A stretch of 64,000 bases of DNA, taken from positions 151,280,187 to 151,344,186 of the forward strand of contig JAUPFV010000001.1 of NCBI GenBank assembly GCA_036936605.1. The letters run 5' to 3'. The translations under genes were made by a program, and so were the position numbers. The DNA comes from Limnanthes douglasii subsp. nivea (lineage: Eukaryota > Streptophyta > Magnoliopsida > Brassicales > Limnanthaceae). Positions 33,108 to 44,949 of the stretch are shown one piece after another. The notes beneath the pieces are model-generated. The model was not told the origin of the DNA, searched no databases, and saw only the letters and a program-made list of their open reading frames with translations. Position 1 is the stretch's first letter. Every line of letters starts with the position of its first letter.

Positions 33108-35988
33108 CTAATTTGGACTCTCCCCGGTGTTCTCTTCCTCATCGGATGAGTCAGCACTAGAATAATCATGCAAGTCTCCATCAGCCATAGTGTGGAAGGG
33201 AAGGTCTTCGTACTCTACATAAGTCGACAAATCTCCCAGATTCCTCTTCGGGAACTTTTCGTGAAAGAGCAAGACCATGTCTGACTTCACTTTGGCATAC
33301 ATCTCTTCTTGAGTATCTATCACATTGTTGATGTAAGCATCAATCTTGGCTTGAATTTTTGCCTCTTTCTCCCTTAGCATATCAGCTTTTTCCTGTGCAG
33401 CCTGGGACACCGAATCCTTGAGCGAAATCTTGTCATTGGTCAAAGTATGAATGACCATGTCCTTAGCCTTCACCTCCTCTTTCGAAGATGAGAGATCTTT
33501 CTCCAACTGAGACTGCTTTGACCGGAGCTCTTTGATGGTATCTTCTAAGGTAGCTACTTTTGTGGCCCAACCCTCCTGATTCTTCTTTAACTCCTCATTT
33601 TCTCTCTTCAGAACATCAACATTTTGGTTGGCAATGAGGAGGTCTCCGGACAATCTCTCCTTGTCAGAATTAAGGGCCGTAATGATTGCTGACTGACCTC
33701 GCAGTTGTTTCTCCAGACCAAGCACTGGCTGAATATTACTAAATATAGAGTGAGTTATAACATCCTTTTCACTTGAAATAGTGAAAGACTTACCATTGAA
33801 GGTAACAATGTTTGAAGTGCTTGGAGGGAGGTAGGGCCCAGCAAAATCATCTCTGGGGAGATTTTCAAAATAGTCACCAAGCCCCTCAAGCCCAGTAATG
33901 TCAACACCGTCAATACTGATGTCTCCTCCTCCAACCTCATCAGTTCGAAAGTCACCAGGGATCTCTTCTGCTCTTGTTGGCCTTCCTATCTTTGCTCTCT
34001 CCTCCCCGTTTCCTATCTCTCTTAGGAACCTTTGGAGGTTTTGGAGATCCTGCCTCTTCCCTAGTACACTTGTGCTCCACTACTTCTAGAAGAGCAACAT
34101 CAATCCGACTTGGAACTGGCCCCTCTTGGCTTGTTGGAGCAGTTTCCTCCGCTTCGGTGGGGTTAGCTTCAACCGCACTCTTCTTTCCCTTACCTTTATT
34201 GCCTTTCATCTTACTTGGGGCCTTGGCTCGACCAGGCAGATACAATGCCCCGTCCGGTGCGTGTGCTCTCTTGAGGACTACTTCCGGAGGAGGTGGAGTG
34301 GTAAGTTCCTCCCAGGATAAGTCCCTCCGGTCAGTGGTGTTCCACAGATAGTACTTTGCAAGATTTCCTCCGGTAAAGGCGTTGTGGAAGTGATTTTCCC
34401 ACTTTTCAGCAGCCCAAGCGTTTATCTTAGTACAAGTGGTCTGCCCGGCCTTCAAGTGGTCGATGAAGTCTTTAGGCAGCACTGTAAATAAAAAAAAGAA
34501 AAGAGACAAGACAAGTCAGTTAAACAGGTTTGATAAAAAATAAAAATGAGAGTGTAAGGTGGGATTCTTACTATCGCTTCACCATCTGCTGGTGAGGAGA
34601 CTCAGGTTGACTCCGGCTTTGATCTTCCTCCCATTCTCCCAAGCACCACTCACGAACAAGAAGTGAGTCCTTCATTTTCTCTCTGACTCGAGCAGGTCAT
34701 CCACTGCTTTATAGTTATCACCCATGTTGAAGTGATAGAAGGGAATATTGTGGTTTCTGCAGAGGCTGGCCACAGCTGCGAATTCCTCCATTGGAAGAGG
34801 AATTCTGGAGAGCCTGGAGGCCATGATACATGCCATGAGAGTATACCGGGCATTAGGGCTCAGTTGACTTAGGCAAAGCTTGATGAGGTGGAAGTATTTG
34901 ACTATCTCCGGATCTAAGGGAAACCTTAGTACCCAGTTAAAGAGTTCAGTGAAGATAACTATTTCACTAAGCTTGCAGTCCATTGGTGTTTCAGGGTCTA
35001 TTGGGATCCTTATTTTTAAATTCTCCGGAATCCTCCACTTTGTTCGCATCCGACCCAGTTCGGCTGTGTGGATGAAGGCATAGTTAATTTTTTGCAAAGC
35101 AATTAAATACTTAACACTAACCTTGTGGAAACAAGGTCCCACTTTTCCCACAAGGACCTCCGGCAGATCTGGATGCCTTAAGGATAGTTTTTCTTTGCCT
35201 TTATCCTTCTTGGCAGCAGCAGCATCACTCGTTTGTTTGGAGACTTCGGACTCAAACAGAGCCTCTTCAATAGAATCCTCCATTACTTCTTCCATTACCA
35301 AGGAGGGGTTTTTAGTTATTTTTGGGTGAGGGGAGTTAGAAATTGGCTCAGCATGCTCTCCGGATTGTTGGGTTTCACTAGTTCCTTGTATTCTGACCTC
35401 CGGCTGGGGCTCAGATGCAGTAGTTTCTTTTCGGAGACTTGAGCTAGATGCCTCCGGTCCGGACAGCTTGTCCTTAGGAATTTTCATGGGTGCCTCTGAC
35501 CCTTTGTTGCTGTCTTTGGCCCCTGATTTGGAAGGTGCACCTTTTGAAGCCTGCCTTTTTACCAAGCGGCCTCTTCTTCGATCAACTAACTTATCTGGAG
35601 AGGCATCAACATCTCATCCCATGGAAATAAATAGAGAAGGCTTCTTAAAACTGGTAACTGGTTGTCCTGGTTCAACAGTGGGCTCTGATTCCTGAACCAA
35701 CGAGCCTGAAACGATTTGTGAGAGGTTGGTTTGAAATAACCTCCTAGGTTTAACGCTTTTGGTTAAAGAAGAGCCCTGGTCAGGCTCTGTGTTGGGTATT
35801 ACTGGTTTGTCGACAGGGGAAACGGGGAGGCCTACAACAATGCGCCTCTCACGTTCAACCTTCTGAGCCTTTTCTAACTCTGATAAATTAAGCCACCCAC
35901 CTTTGATTAAAGCGTTCCTAGCTGTGAACATAAACTCACACCGAGAAAAAGTATTTGTTTTTGAGAGAAAGCTTTGAAGTTTAAACAA
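33108..35988 (-). pseudogene. Antisense gene of the Tat-type element, spliced, now broken
   Basis: Lies on the strand opposite to gag-pol. The first exon starts near 35988, or at the internal ATG of MFTARNALIKGGWLNLSEL. It has a basic/acidic disordered part, then a folded domain with FHKVSVKYLIALQKI and NWVLRFPLDPEIVKYFHLIKLCLSQLSPNARYTLMA (kept within 20-residue limits here: NWVLRFPLDPEIVKY and SQLSPNARYTLMA), like the 'putative gypsy type transposon' domain of plants. A GT-AG intron (34571-34482) leads in frame to LPKDFIDHL, a proline/lysine-rich linker, and a final coiled coil (33725-33108). TGA stops at 35614 (one C-to-T step from CGA) and 34672, plus a frame change near 33960, disable it. 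Antisense ORFs at this place are known in Grande/Retand-type elements; the function is unknown. Confidence 0.8.
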
Positions 35989-36370
35989 GATGAAGAGGAT
36001 GATAAAACAGTAAAGGAGTGATTAATTTATAGTAAACACACAACAAGATGCTTAGATACCTAGGAGAATTTGAAAGGGTTGCAATGATTAAAAAACGGCG
36101 CTGATGTCATCTTCATTAAATGAAGAGGTTACTTTTTGGAGAAGGTGGGAGCGCCATTCTAGGTGAAAAAATGGCTGATGTGGCGAACCAGAGAGTGACA
36201 CATGTCCCATGAATTCTGGCAAGAAACCGTTTAGTTTTCAAGAACTTTTTCAGTTCGGATAAAACTATAACAAAGTTCGAAGGACCTGTCCGGATATGAC
36301 TGTGACCAGCTGCAGACTATTTTTTAGGTCTTGCCAAAGGCCTTTGAACACCACCTAAAAAAGGGGCTAC

Positions 36371-36790
36371 TAATGAGTCCGGATTCCGTCACCACACCTT
36401 ATGGGAGCCGGACAGGGTTAATTCGGACAATGTCCATTTCACCGGACAGGGGTAGTTCAGACAACTTTCATTCACTGAACTATCCGAACAGAACCAAAGT
36501 ACTTAAAACTTAATCACTTTTTGACTAAGATGACTACTTACTTACTTAAAACTGATGGGTTTTTAAACTCGACCCCAATCCATTAAACACAACCCGAAAG
36601 ACCATATGGCCCAAGGATAAGGGTATAAATACCCAACCACCTACATTAAATGAGGGTAATGAAAATTAAATACAACCAGGCAGCTCAATTATCCCTCTAC
36701 ATTCTACCTAAACATTAAATACTCTCAAAATTCCACAAAACTCTAGATCAAAATTACAAACTTACCCTCAAACAAAAATAAATCACATCA
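36371..36790 (+). repeat. 3' LTR of the Tat-type element (420 bp)
   Basis: Nearly identical to 26454-26867. The first dinucleotide has mutated from TG to TA. It ends cacatca directly before the target duplication atact. A purine tract (aaaaaagggg, 36357-36366) just upstream is the probable plus-strand primer. Confidence 0.95.
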
Positions 36791-36795
36791 ATACT

Positions 36796-38815
36796 TGCTG
36801 ACAGACAATTTTCTCCTAATAAAATGAAACTTTTAATTAATAATTCCATTCTTTCAATTAAATTTTATGAATGACCGATAGAATTATAATAGGAGATACA
36901 AGATCGAGACAGTATTATTAACGATTGGAAAACATCTAATGGGCGATTGTTGAAGGAAAAACAAAAGCTTGAAGATCATTTGAAGTTAAGAGTAACGAAA
37001 TCACCAAATTTCACCAATATTAAAATGAATTGAAAAACTAAATCCAAAAACCCAAAGCTAATGTTGATTTACTAACAAAGATAAAGATGTCAATGTTAGG
37101 TAGGTTAAAAACAATTTGACTAATAAAAATTTAGTGAAAGCTATGAAGGTGATAAAAGAGTGCCGTCTAGTGATTTTAAAAATGATTATTGAGAAGAATA
37201 ACCCTAAAACACTCTACCTTGGAAATTACTGGAGTGACCTTCCTAAGAATATTAAAAATTATATTGCAAATCCCCTAAAGACACTGCTAGAGCTAAAAAA
37301 ACTACTAGTACGTCTTTCAAAACCAGAGCTTTATTATCTGAAAATGTTGTTAAAAATTTGAATGATTCCAATTACAGTGTAAGTACTATACCACATACCA
37401 AACTTGATTATGTTACTAAATAACAACACTGCCCATTATCTTCTCATGATCATGAAAATTCTTAATTTTGATTAATCGTTGAATAACACTCTAACTGCTT
37501 GGAACTTTTGTCGGCTAACATCTTGTTGTTATTTTAATGTTTGTTATATATGCTTTGAAATTTTTACCGAGCATCTGATTCTTAGTTTTAACTATATGTT
37601 TATTATTTATATTATTATGTTTATCTATTTTATTCATATTTTTTCATATTAATTATCCTTTTATATTATCCTTATTTTTATGAACAATAATATTTTAAAA
37701 CTACTTTTCTCTTGCTATTTTTTCTCTTACCTGAACTTTCTTAAATTTTAACATGAATTATATTTACCCCATGTCATTAAAATTTCTAACTAACCATTAC
37801 TTTTACCGATGTTACTTTAATAATCAAATCAAAGACACTCTTTTAACATATTCAACTGCTGCATATTGTAATTTCTTATCTCATTTGAAAAGTAACATGA
37901 CCTCTTACACTTCTCAGTTGGGCTTCACTTATAGTCATAATCATTTTAATTTTGGTGAGTGGTCATTTAGGTTTTAATATATCGACTTGGCTTATAACCA
38001 TAATCGCAACTTAAGGTCTTTATAGCATGACCTTTATAACTTTATCACAACCTCTTACGCTTTTCATCTAGACTCGTCTTATAACCATACTCACTTTAAT
38101 TAGATGCATAATCTCTTATGTTTTCCAGCTAGGTTTTAACTTACAGCAATATTCACTTATTAATTATAATTTTGTTATAATTTTCTATCTTATGTCGCTT
38201 TTTCTCGTTATTACTTACTAAAACATCATCTTGAAAACATCTTACAAACACCATTAGTTTAGAGAAAAACTTGAAATATGAAATATTTTTTATAACATGA
38301 CATTGCATTCATAATGTTTATACTAGTTCTACCAGGTGAGAACCAATAACCATTCATATCACAATCACTTTAAATATTTTTGCTTTACAATTTTAAGCTA
38401 ATCTTATCCCAACTAACATGGATTCATATTTTGCTTCATCATTAGTAGTAAGAAATAAAAATACATAATCTTAATATTTTCCTTAATATTATACCGCATT
38501 GGAATCATTAGAACAACACCGGTTTCACTACCATTAATACTTGAAACTCGTCGGCTTATACATTCTATTCATTATCTTTAAATCAGTTCTGATAAATTAA
38601 AATCAATTTTTAATCTCTATTCTAATTTAAAATTAAATTTCATACATATCCAATTAACTAAACATTTTATTCTCATCTACATTTTTTCAAACATAATTTT
38701 TTTCAATTTTCCACTTCAAACCTCACTCTCCTTTACCAATACTAGGTGTTTACAATATTTTTCCATTTAGGCGCCCTTTAAAAAATCAATGTCACAACTA
38801 TGATAGTAAATTTTA
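36796..38815. other. AT-rich stretch without supported genes
   Basis: 37116-37361 is an 81-aa open piece rich in K/L/I with no recognised domain; similar lysine-rich peptide precedes it from about 36950, so it may be a decayed coiled-coil gene, possibly part of another Tat antisense ORF. At about 37890-38170 a block like atgacctcttac(a/g)cttttc followed by ataatcatttta recurs about four times at 60-90 bp spacing, a degenerate tandem repeat. Confidence 0.4.
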
Positions 38816-38819
38816 GGAG

Positions 38820-40385
38820 CTAAAAACAAAGGATTAACAATCTCAAGATCCCTGTTGACTCCCTTAAGTCACTCATGTTTTCCCATTAATCACATACTTG
38901 ATACATTGATGATATGATGGCACCACTACCTCCATTCTATATAGACAAGGTCGCCTTAAAATTTCATTATAGAAACTCAAAGACCTAACTATCATGAACA
39001 ATGTGTCACAGTTTTATATGTTTTATTTTTCCCGGCAGATACAACAAAATCCACTTCCATGATGCAATCAGTCAATTGACTAGAAAAACTAACTAAATTC
39101 CTGTTAATCTACTTGAAATATGCAACTCCTATCATACGGTCATATCCTATCTTGTAAAATACATTAACTGAACTTCCAGTGTCAGCCATTACTCACATCA
39201 ATATTACTCAGCTATTACAAGGGTTGCCAATAAAAAGTATCTTTGCGAGGTGTCACTATTCCGATTAAGTCCTCATCAGAAAACACAAGGTTAAAGTTGA
39301 ATTTCGGTGCAAGTGCAAAGATGATTCATTCACGAAATAAAATTCCGGATCTTTCTTATATATTTTTTCATGATGAATCAATAGTTCTTGATAACGTATC
39401 TTCCACAAAGACATTGTATAATTTTTCTTTTTTCCTATCGCTTCCGACTTTTTTCTTTTTTCTTTTTTCTTTTCTTTTATTCATTTAATAAATTCCATAA
39501 ATTCTGTATTATCAATCAACCTTTGAATTTCATATTTTAACTAAAAAAAATCCCTCATTGAATGTCCATGGCCGTTATAATATGCATAATAATACTAACA
39601 CCTTTTTAGTTAACTAGTGTAAATATAACTCGTAGAGTATGGTAGTTTAATTGGCCGCATGTCTTATCATAAACTACCACCAGAGGTATATTCAATTGAG
39701 TGTACTGTCGGTTTGGGATACTGTAATAGAAAAATTGTGATATATTCACAAGATCCTTTGCAATCTCCAAAATTCTTTTAACATCAATTATTTTCTTCTT
39801 CAATAAGTCTCGTTTTTTCTGTCATTTTAATTTGCATTGTTCCTCTTTTATTTAAATCTTCTAGTTTGATATACCTCTTTGTTCTTGTCGAAATGTCTCT
39901 CATACAACCTATATAAAACTTAATCAAATCCTCTAATAGGCTACTACCATAAGGAAATTTTTTAAATTCCTTTAGAGCTACATTCTCGTTGCAACCTTCC
40001 AATGTACTCATTTCATTTATAAATATTTGAACATAATCTCTTAAAGATTTCCAAGCCTTTTGAAATACAGTCATAATATGACCCCCTTCACACTTCAACG
40101 CTTAATAAGCAACGAAAAAATGTCAGGATGACGCCCATAATTAATCAAATATATCAATTGATCCCAACGGTAAATTATTAAACCAAGCTAATTCCATCTC
40201 TTTGAATGCCATTGAAAAATTTCGACAGAGATAGGTATCATCTAGATTGAATCCTAGCACTATATTTCAAAACTGTTGAAGATGATACTTTGAATATGTT
40301 GTTTCATCGTATTTTCCCGTTATGTAAGGGTCAAATTTCTTTGTTAATTTTATCTCTAATATTCTTTGAGTCAATGGAGATTCGG
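38820..40385 (-). pseudogene. Tat-type gypsy gag/protease remnant
   Basis: Minus-strand reading gives the gag core: LTQRILEIKLTKKFDPYITG near 40380, CRNFSMAFKEMELAWFNNLPLGSI near 40150-40230, then 40098-39784 with SLRDYVQIFINEMSTLEGC, VALKEF, SSLLEDLIKF and RYIKLEDLN. Further left are the FSDEDLIGIVTPRKD protease leader (about 39255-39300) and a RRPCLYRMEVVVPSYH block near 38915-38960 matching the LGRP...VVSTYH protease end. It is heavily frameshifted, and the active-site region itself is not recognisable. The other pol domains and LTRs were not found nearby. Confidence 0.72.
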
Positions 40386-42456
40386 CCAATATATACATAG
40401 CCATTTTACGGTCTTACGTCATTCTTTTTTCTTCTTTTTAAACATTTTAATCATTTATTCTTATTCCTTTTTTTATGATACTACATTACTCGATTCAACT
40501 ACTATGCTCACACATTCCCATTCCTTAACATCAACTTTGTTTTCACGAATAAACTCACCCTTATCCATATTTTAAATTTAAACTTTATCGTCTCCCAATG
40601 CATTTTTTTTCTATTATCAAATGTAAACAATTTAAACTCAAATCGACTCCAACTTCCTTCTTTCATTGGTTTTGCAATAAATTCAACTTATATTCTTCGG
40701 ACAGTAGCCTATTCAGTTGCAAATCTAAGGCACAAAAAGAGAATTTGATTGATTACCTTCGGGATCCGTCGATTTTTTTTAATGCTCCTTACATCTACTT
40801 CTGCGTCTTGCTGCGGTACTACTGTTATCGTTAAACTAGTCATCATGTTTTCCGATATTCCTTGATCAATAATATCTTCTTCAATTGGAGATATTTATAC
40901 TGATGTTCTTGATATGACATTCAGAGTTCCTTAAATTACGTTGTTCCCGACCAAACAACATTTACTTATGGAGATATGCAAACATATCCTCCTAGTGAAC
41001 CTTTATCCACTCCTTATCTAATTGTCCCTATCTGTAAAATAATGATTATTTAAATAATTTTTCTACAGACGACGCAAAAAATAATAGGAACTTATTCCTT
41101 ACAATATTGCCACAAAGATAATACCAACAAAGATAATACGAGAAATGATAAAGATTATTGGTTAAGGTAGTGTTATGAGCAAAATAATCCATACTTTTTA
41201 CAATGGTTGGACCGTCTATTTATACTAGCTTTATTCCTAAATATTCGGAATGGATGATAGGCGTATCTTTTGAAACGTATCAGCCATCTATTGCACAAAT
41301 TAGTATTTTACCTCTAAAATCATGAATATTTTTTTGTAAAACATTACACCTATTTCAAATCTTTTATTATCTTTAAGGATTTTATACTTATAGTGTCTAT
41401 TGTCCATAATCATGTTGACGCTTAGATCTTCTACTACCATTCCGCTGGTCGATGTGTTTAACTATCTGTTTTAACAATGCTTTTTTCTTCAACATTTTAA
41501 AAATCTATTTCAACATTTTAATAACCGATTTTGTCATTATGTTACCTCGTAATAAGATTTTTTTTTTGATAATTTACATTTCTTTAATAATGATATTGAC
41601 GTACCACCGAAGTACTTCTTTATTAGAAATGATAATGGCTTTTTACCTTTGATATGTCCTGCACATTGCAGGTTTCTAAAATACTATTCCCCAGGACCCA
41701 TCATCTATTTTCTGCAGATTCTACGACTCTAAAATACTCTCCCAACCCATCACCTATTTTTTATTTGATTTATATCATCATCCGGAATCAGTGCAGTTTT
41801 TCGGAGTCTACAAACTGTACAATCAATCTTCCATGAGTATTTTATCCAAATAGCTTAAATTTTTATGTTGTTAACCATTTTGTTTTAGCTGTATTTAAAT
41901 ATTCTCAGTCATCTATACGTTGCGATGTGTATATATTTACGTTTGTATCCGAATGTTCGTAGTTACCTGTATGTTATGACCTGTGAATTTATATTTTTCA
42001 AATATTATTTGTCTAAGAACATCCTAAAAAAGAATTTTATATATTTTATTTTATACATTTCTAAAAATAATAATAACTACTATATGAATTATTTATCCAT
42101 ATACCATTTACAAAACCCCATATCTTTTAAAAATATTGATCCTATCAGTCATTTGAATTAACGGAAAAGGCGTGAAAAAACTAAATGCGAAAGCAAAGCT
42201 TCCTTGAATACTGTTGGAATAATACTTTCTTCTTCCGTTTTTCTTTTAGTACTGCCCTACACATTTCTTATACCAGGCACTCTTTGTAATAACACTAGTA
42301 ATTTCATATAAATTAAAAATAAAAATAAAGCACAAGTCTCCATTGCAAAGTTAAATTCTTGCTCGGCCTAGTTTGAATTTGAATTGCAAATCACACCTAC
42401 TCATTTACAAAACCATCTCTCTCTCTGAACTGCCAAAGGTCACTACTTTATATGAA
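40386..42456. other. AT-rich stretch upstream of the phosphatase-like gene
   Basis: No gene supported; the open frames here are Phe/Tyr/Ile-rich products of T-rich DNA. At 41665-41830 a phrase (catcta/catcacctattttctgcag/ttatt with ccagg/cccacc) occurs twice about 65 bp apart. The last about 200 bp should contain the promoter and 5' leader of the plus-strand gene starting at 42457; a TATA-like tataaatt lies at about 42308. Confidence 0.4.
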
Positions 42457-44523
42457 ATGGGGTTGGCTACTGTAGCTGTAATCTTAAAGTTTGTGGTAGT
42501 TTTGAGCTCAACGCGCTCGGTTAATGGTGAGAATATACCGACGACAAATGAAGGACCCTTGAAGCCAGTAACAGTCCCTTTTGACAAGAGCCTCTTTAAA
42601 AAAGCCATCGACTTGTCTGATACCGACCCTCGACTTCGAAGACCCAGTTTACCTCTCCTGCCTGAACAGATCTCGGTCTCTCTCTCCTCTCATTACGACT
42701 CCCTTTGGATTTCTTGGGTCACAGGTCTTCTCCTTCTTGCATTTTTTACCTGTCTGATTTTTTTTAGTTTTAAGTTTGGTAGGTAATGAATGTGTTTTTC
42801 GCGGTTTAGTTATGGAAACAAAAAGTATCTGCCAATTTTATAATAATGATATCAAGTTGGTCATATATGATATACCTGACATGATTTAGTTTATTTGGCA
42901 GGGGAATATCAGAGTGGTGATTATATAATTCCATTAGATCCTGAATCTGTACAAAGTTATGTGGAGTATAGAGTATACGGGTCAGATAACAAGTATGTAG
43001 CAACCGGTTATTCTCTTGTTTACGATCAGCTGAACTATTCCTCTGGAATTATACACCATGTACAACTCACAGGTATAATGGAAGATGATCTAGCTAGCTA
43101 TAATGAATTATGACAAACAAAGATGATAATGGTGTCTTTGTTTGTGCAGACATGGAAGCAGACACTTTATATGAATATCAATGTGGAGATCCTTCTATAG
43201 CAGCGATGAGTGATCTTCACTATCTTAAAACTATGCCCGTCTCTTCCTCTGAGGATTACCCGAACAGAATCGCTGTGTTGGGGAATCTGGGTCTTACTGA
43301 CAAATCATCCTCCATCCTTACTCACCTGCTTAGTAGCCATCCTGATCTCGTCGTTTTGGTAGGAGGTCTAAGTTATGCCGATCAGTATTTCACAAATGGA
43401 ACATATTCTCGTACGCTTCTGCATAATAATGACACGTATCAGCCTCGCTGGGACTATTGGGGAAGGTCAATTTTCTTTTATAATTTTGCTTACATGTTTG
43501 GCCTTGTAGAGCCTTAATTTTACATGAATTATAAATTGGTTTGCGACAGGTTTATGCAGCCTTTAACAGCAAATGTACCTACCATGGTTGTTCAAGGACA
43601 ACACGAAACTGAACAGCAGGCTGATAATCAGGCCTTTGTTTCTTACTCTTCTCGGTTCATATTCCCATCTGAAGAAAGTGGATTGTCATCGGCGTTGTAC
43701 TATTCGTTCAATGCAGGAGGGATACATTTTGTGGTGCTCAGCGCAAGTGTTCCATATGACAAATCATGTACTTTCGCATATTCTGGCATTTATTTCTGTT
43801 TCATTGTACAAAAAATCATGCATTGGCTTTAATATCCCTATTATTTGGCTTGTGTGGGAAGCTGATCAGTACAAGTGGTTGGAAACTGAGCTTGGCAAGG
43901 TAGACAGATCAACGACTCCATGGTTGGTAGCTGCCTGGAGCCCTCCTTGGTACAGCACCTATAAGGGCCATTATAGAGAAGCCGAGTGCATGAGAACGGA
44001 GATGGAAGATTTGCTTTACGCGAATTATGTTGACATTGTCTTCAATGGACAAGTACGTATTTGCGCGTTGATTTAATTACCAACTATTTGTATTTTTATT
44101 TCGTGAAAAGCTATTTGATGAACTTATTTAGTAATATAACAACAGGTTAATGGGTACGAGAGGTCGAATAGAGTGTATAAGTATAGTTTGGATGAGTGTG
44201 GGCCTGTTTATATAACAGTCGGTGATGGAGGAAGTAGAGAGGCAATGGCAACGGAACATGCTGATGAACCTGGGAACTGTCCTACTCCAGATCCACCTTC
44301 GCGTTTATTATGTGATTTTAATTCCACGTCAGGACCTGCTGAGGGTATGTTTTGCTGGGATCGTCAACCTGATTATAGCGCTTATCGTCAAAGTAGCTTC
44401 GGGTATGGGATCTTACAGGTGAAAAACGAGACTCATGCTCTGTGGAGTTGGCACCGTGAACAAGACTCCTATATCATTGCTGCTGATATTATTTACATTG
44501 TTAGACAACCCAATATCTGCTGA
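42457..44523 (+). CDS. Purple acid phosphatase-like protein lacking metal ligands, six exons
   Basis: Exons: 42457-42724, 42902-43072, 43150-43465, 43550-43767, 43862-44052, 44146-44523; all introns GT-AG, phases join, 513 aa. Signal peptide about 1-24 (LATVAVILKFVVVLSS), N-terminal fibronectin-like domain (WISWVTGEYQSGDY), then the metallophosphatase domain and the usual C-terminal module (FCWDRQPDYSAY, FGYGILQVKNETHALW, IYIVRQPNIC). It is closest in wording to the plant PAP15/PAP23 type. The five family motifs are present in place, but ligands are changed: GDxG is GNLG (N192), GDxxY is GGLSY (G219; Tyr222 kept), GNHE is GQHE (Q269), WHPPW is WSPPW (S351), GHVH is GQVN (Q388, N390). Family knowledge predicts no di-metal centre and no phosphatase activity. 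N-glycosylation sequons remain. Likely secreted; its role is unknown. Confidence 0.93.
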
Positions 44524-44949
44524 TTCATTGTTGATTTATATAAAATAGTAAGCTTATTGTCATATCTTTATTTTCATATTTTTTGGTACGTTGAATCCGA
44601 TCCTTTAAATAAGGTATCAGCATGATACGTTTATCAAGCTTGAAAGAAAATGAAAAATCATACTAAATAAAAATCTAAAAAAGAAAGTTTTTGTAAGACT
44701 TTGATATTTTGATCTCATATATGAAAATGTTACCAACTTTTGTTTTTATTCTTTAATGACATTTTAAACATTAAAGATTGATTTTTTTTTTTTACATTCA
44801 GGTCATGGTTCATTAAAATGAATGAAAAATACTTTTTCGAAATTCACTATATTACTTCAGTTTTATATCACTAAAACACTAACTACTAAAGCTAACATAA
44901 ATAGAATCGCCAATTTGGAGCTGACTAACAACCAATTTTCCTAGGACAA
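44524..44949. other. Short convergent intergenic region
   Basis: The 426 bp between the stop codons of the plus-strand phosphatase-like gene and the minus-strand X8 gene. AT-rich, and must hold both 3' untranslated regions and polyadenylation signals; transcripts may overlap here. Confidence 0.6.

Larger units (their letters stand above)
26454..36790 (+). mobile_element. Full-length Tat-type Ty3/gypsy retrotransposon with antisense gene
   Basis: A 10.3-kb element with LTRs of 414 and 420 bp and a perfect 5-bp target duplication atact (26449-26453 and 36791-36795). The LTRs differ at about 12-13 substitutions by eye, so it is younger than the CRM-like copy. Order: 5' LTR, PBS region, gag, protease, RT, RNase H, a second plant-type RNase H, integrase, a roughly 570-bp spacer, an antisense gene, a polypurine tract, 3' LTR. 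The dual RNase H and the antisense gene near the 3' end are known from the Tat lineage (Retand and Grande types). Coding is interrupted by about nine in-frame stops and three or more frameshifts, so it cannot move by itself. Confidence 0.95.

Noticed and set aside
33974..35695. Plus-strand ORFs over the antisense gene
   Set aside because: Serine/leucine-rich shadows of the minus-strand coding sequence.
37116..37361. An 81-aa lysine-rich ORF as a host gene
   Set aside because: No domain, no splice context and composition typical of AT-rich DNA; may be a decayed coiled coil at most.
40366..42161. Several Phe/Tyr/Ile-rich small ORFs as membrane proteins
   Set aside because: They reflect T-rich sequence; no start context, no homology recognised.
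42373..42456. An upstream in-frame extension of the phosphatase-like ORF
   Set aside because: It has no ATG upstream of 42457 in that reading, and the ATG at 42457 is followed directly by a good signal peptide.
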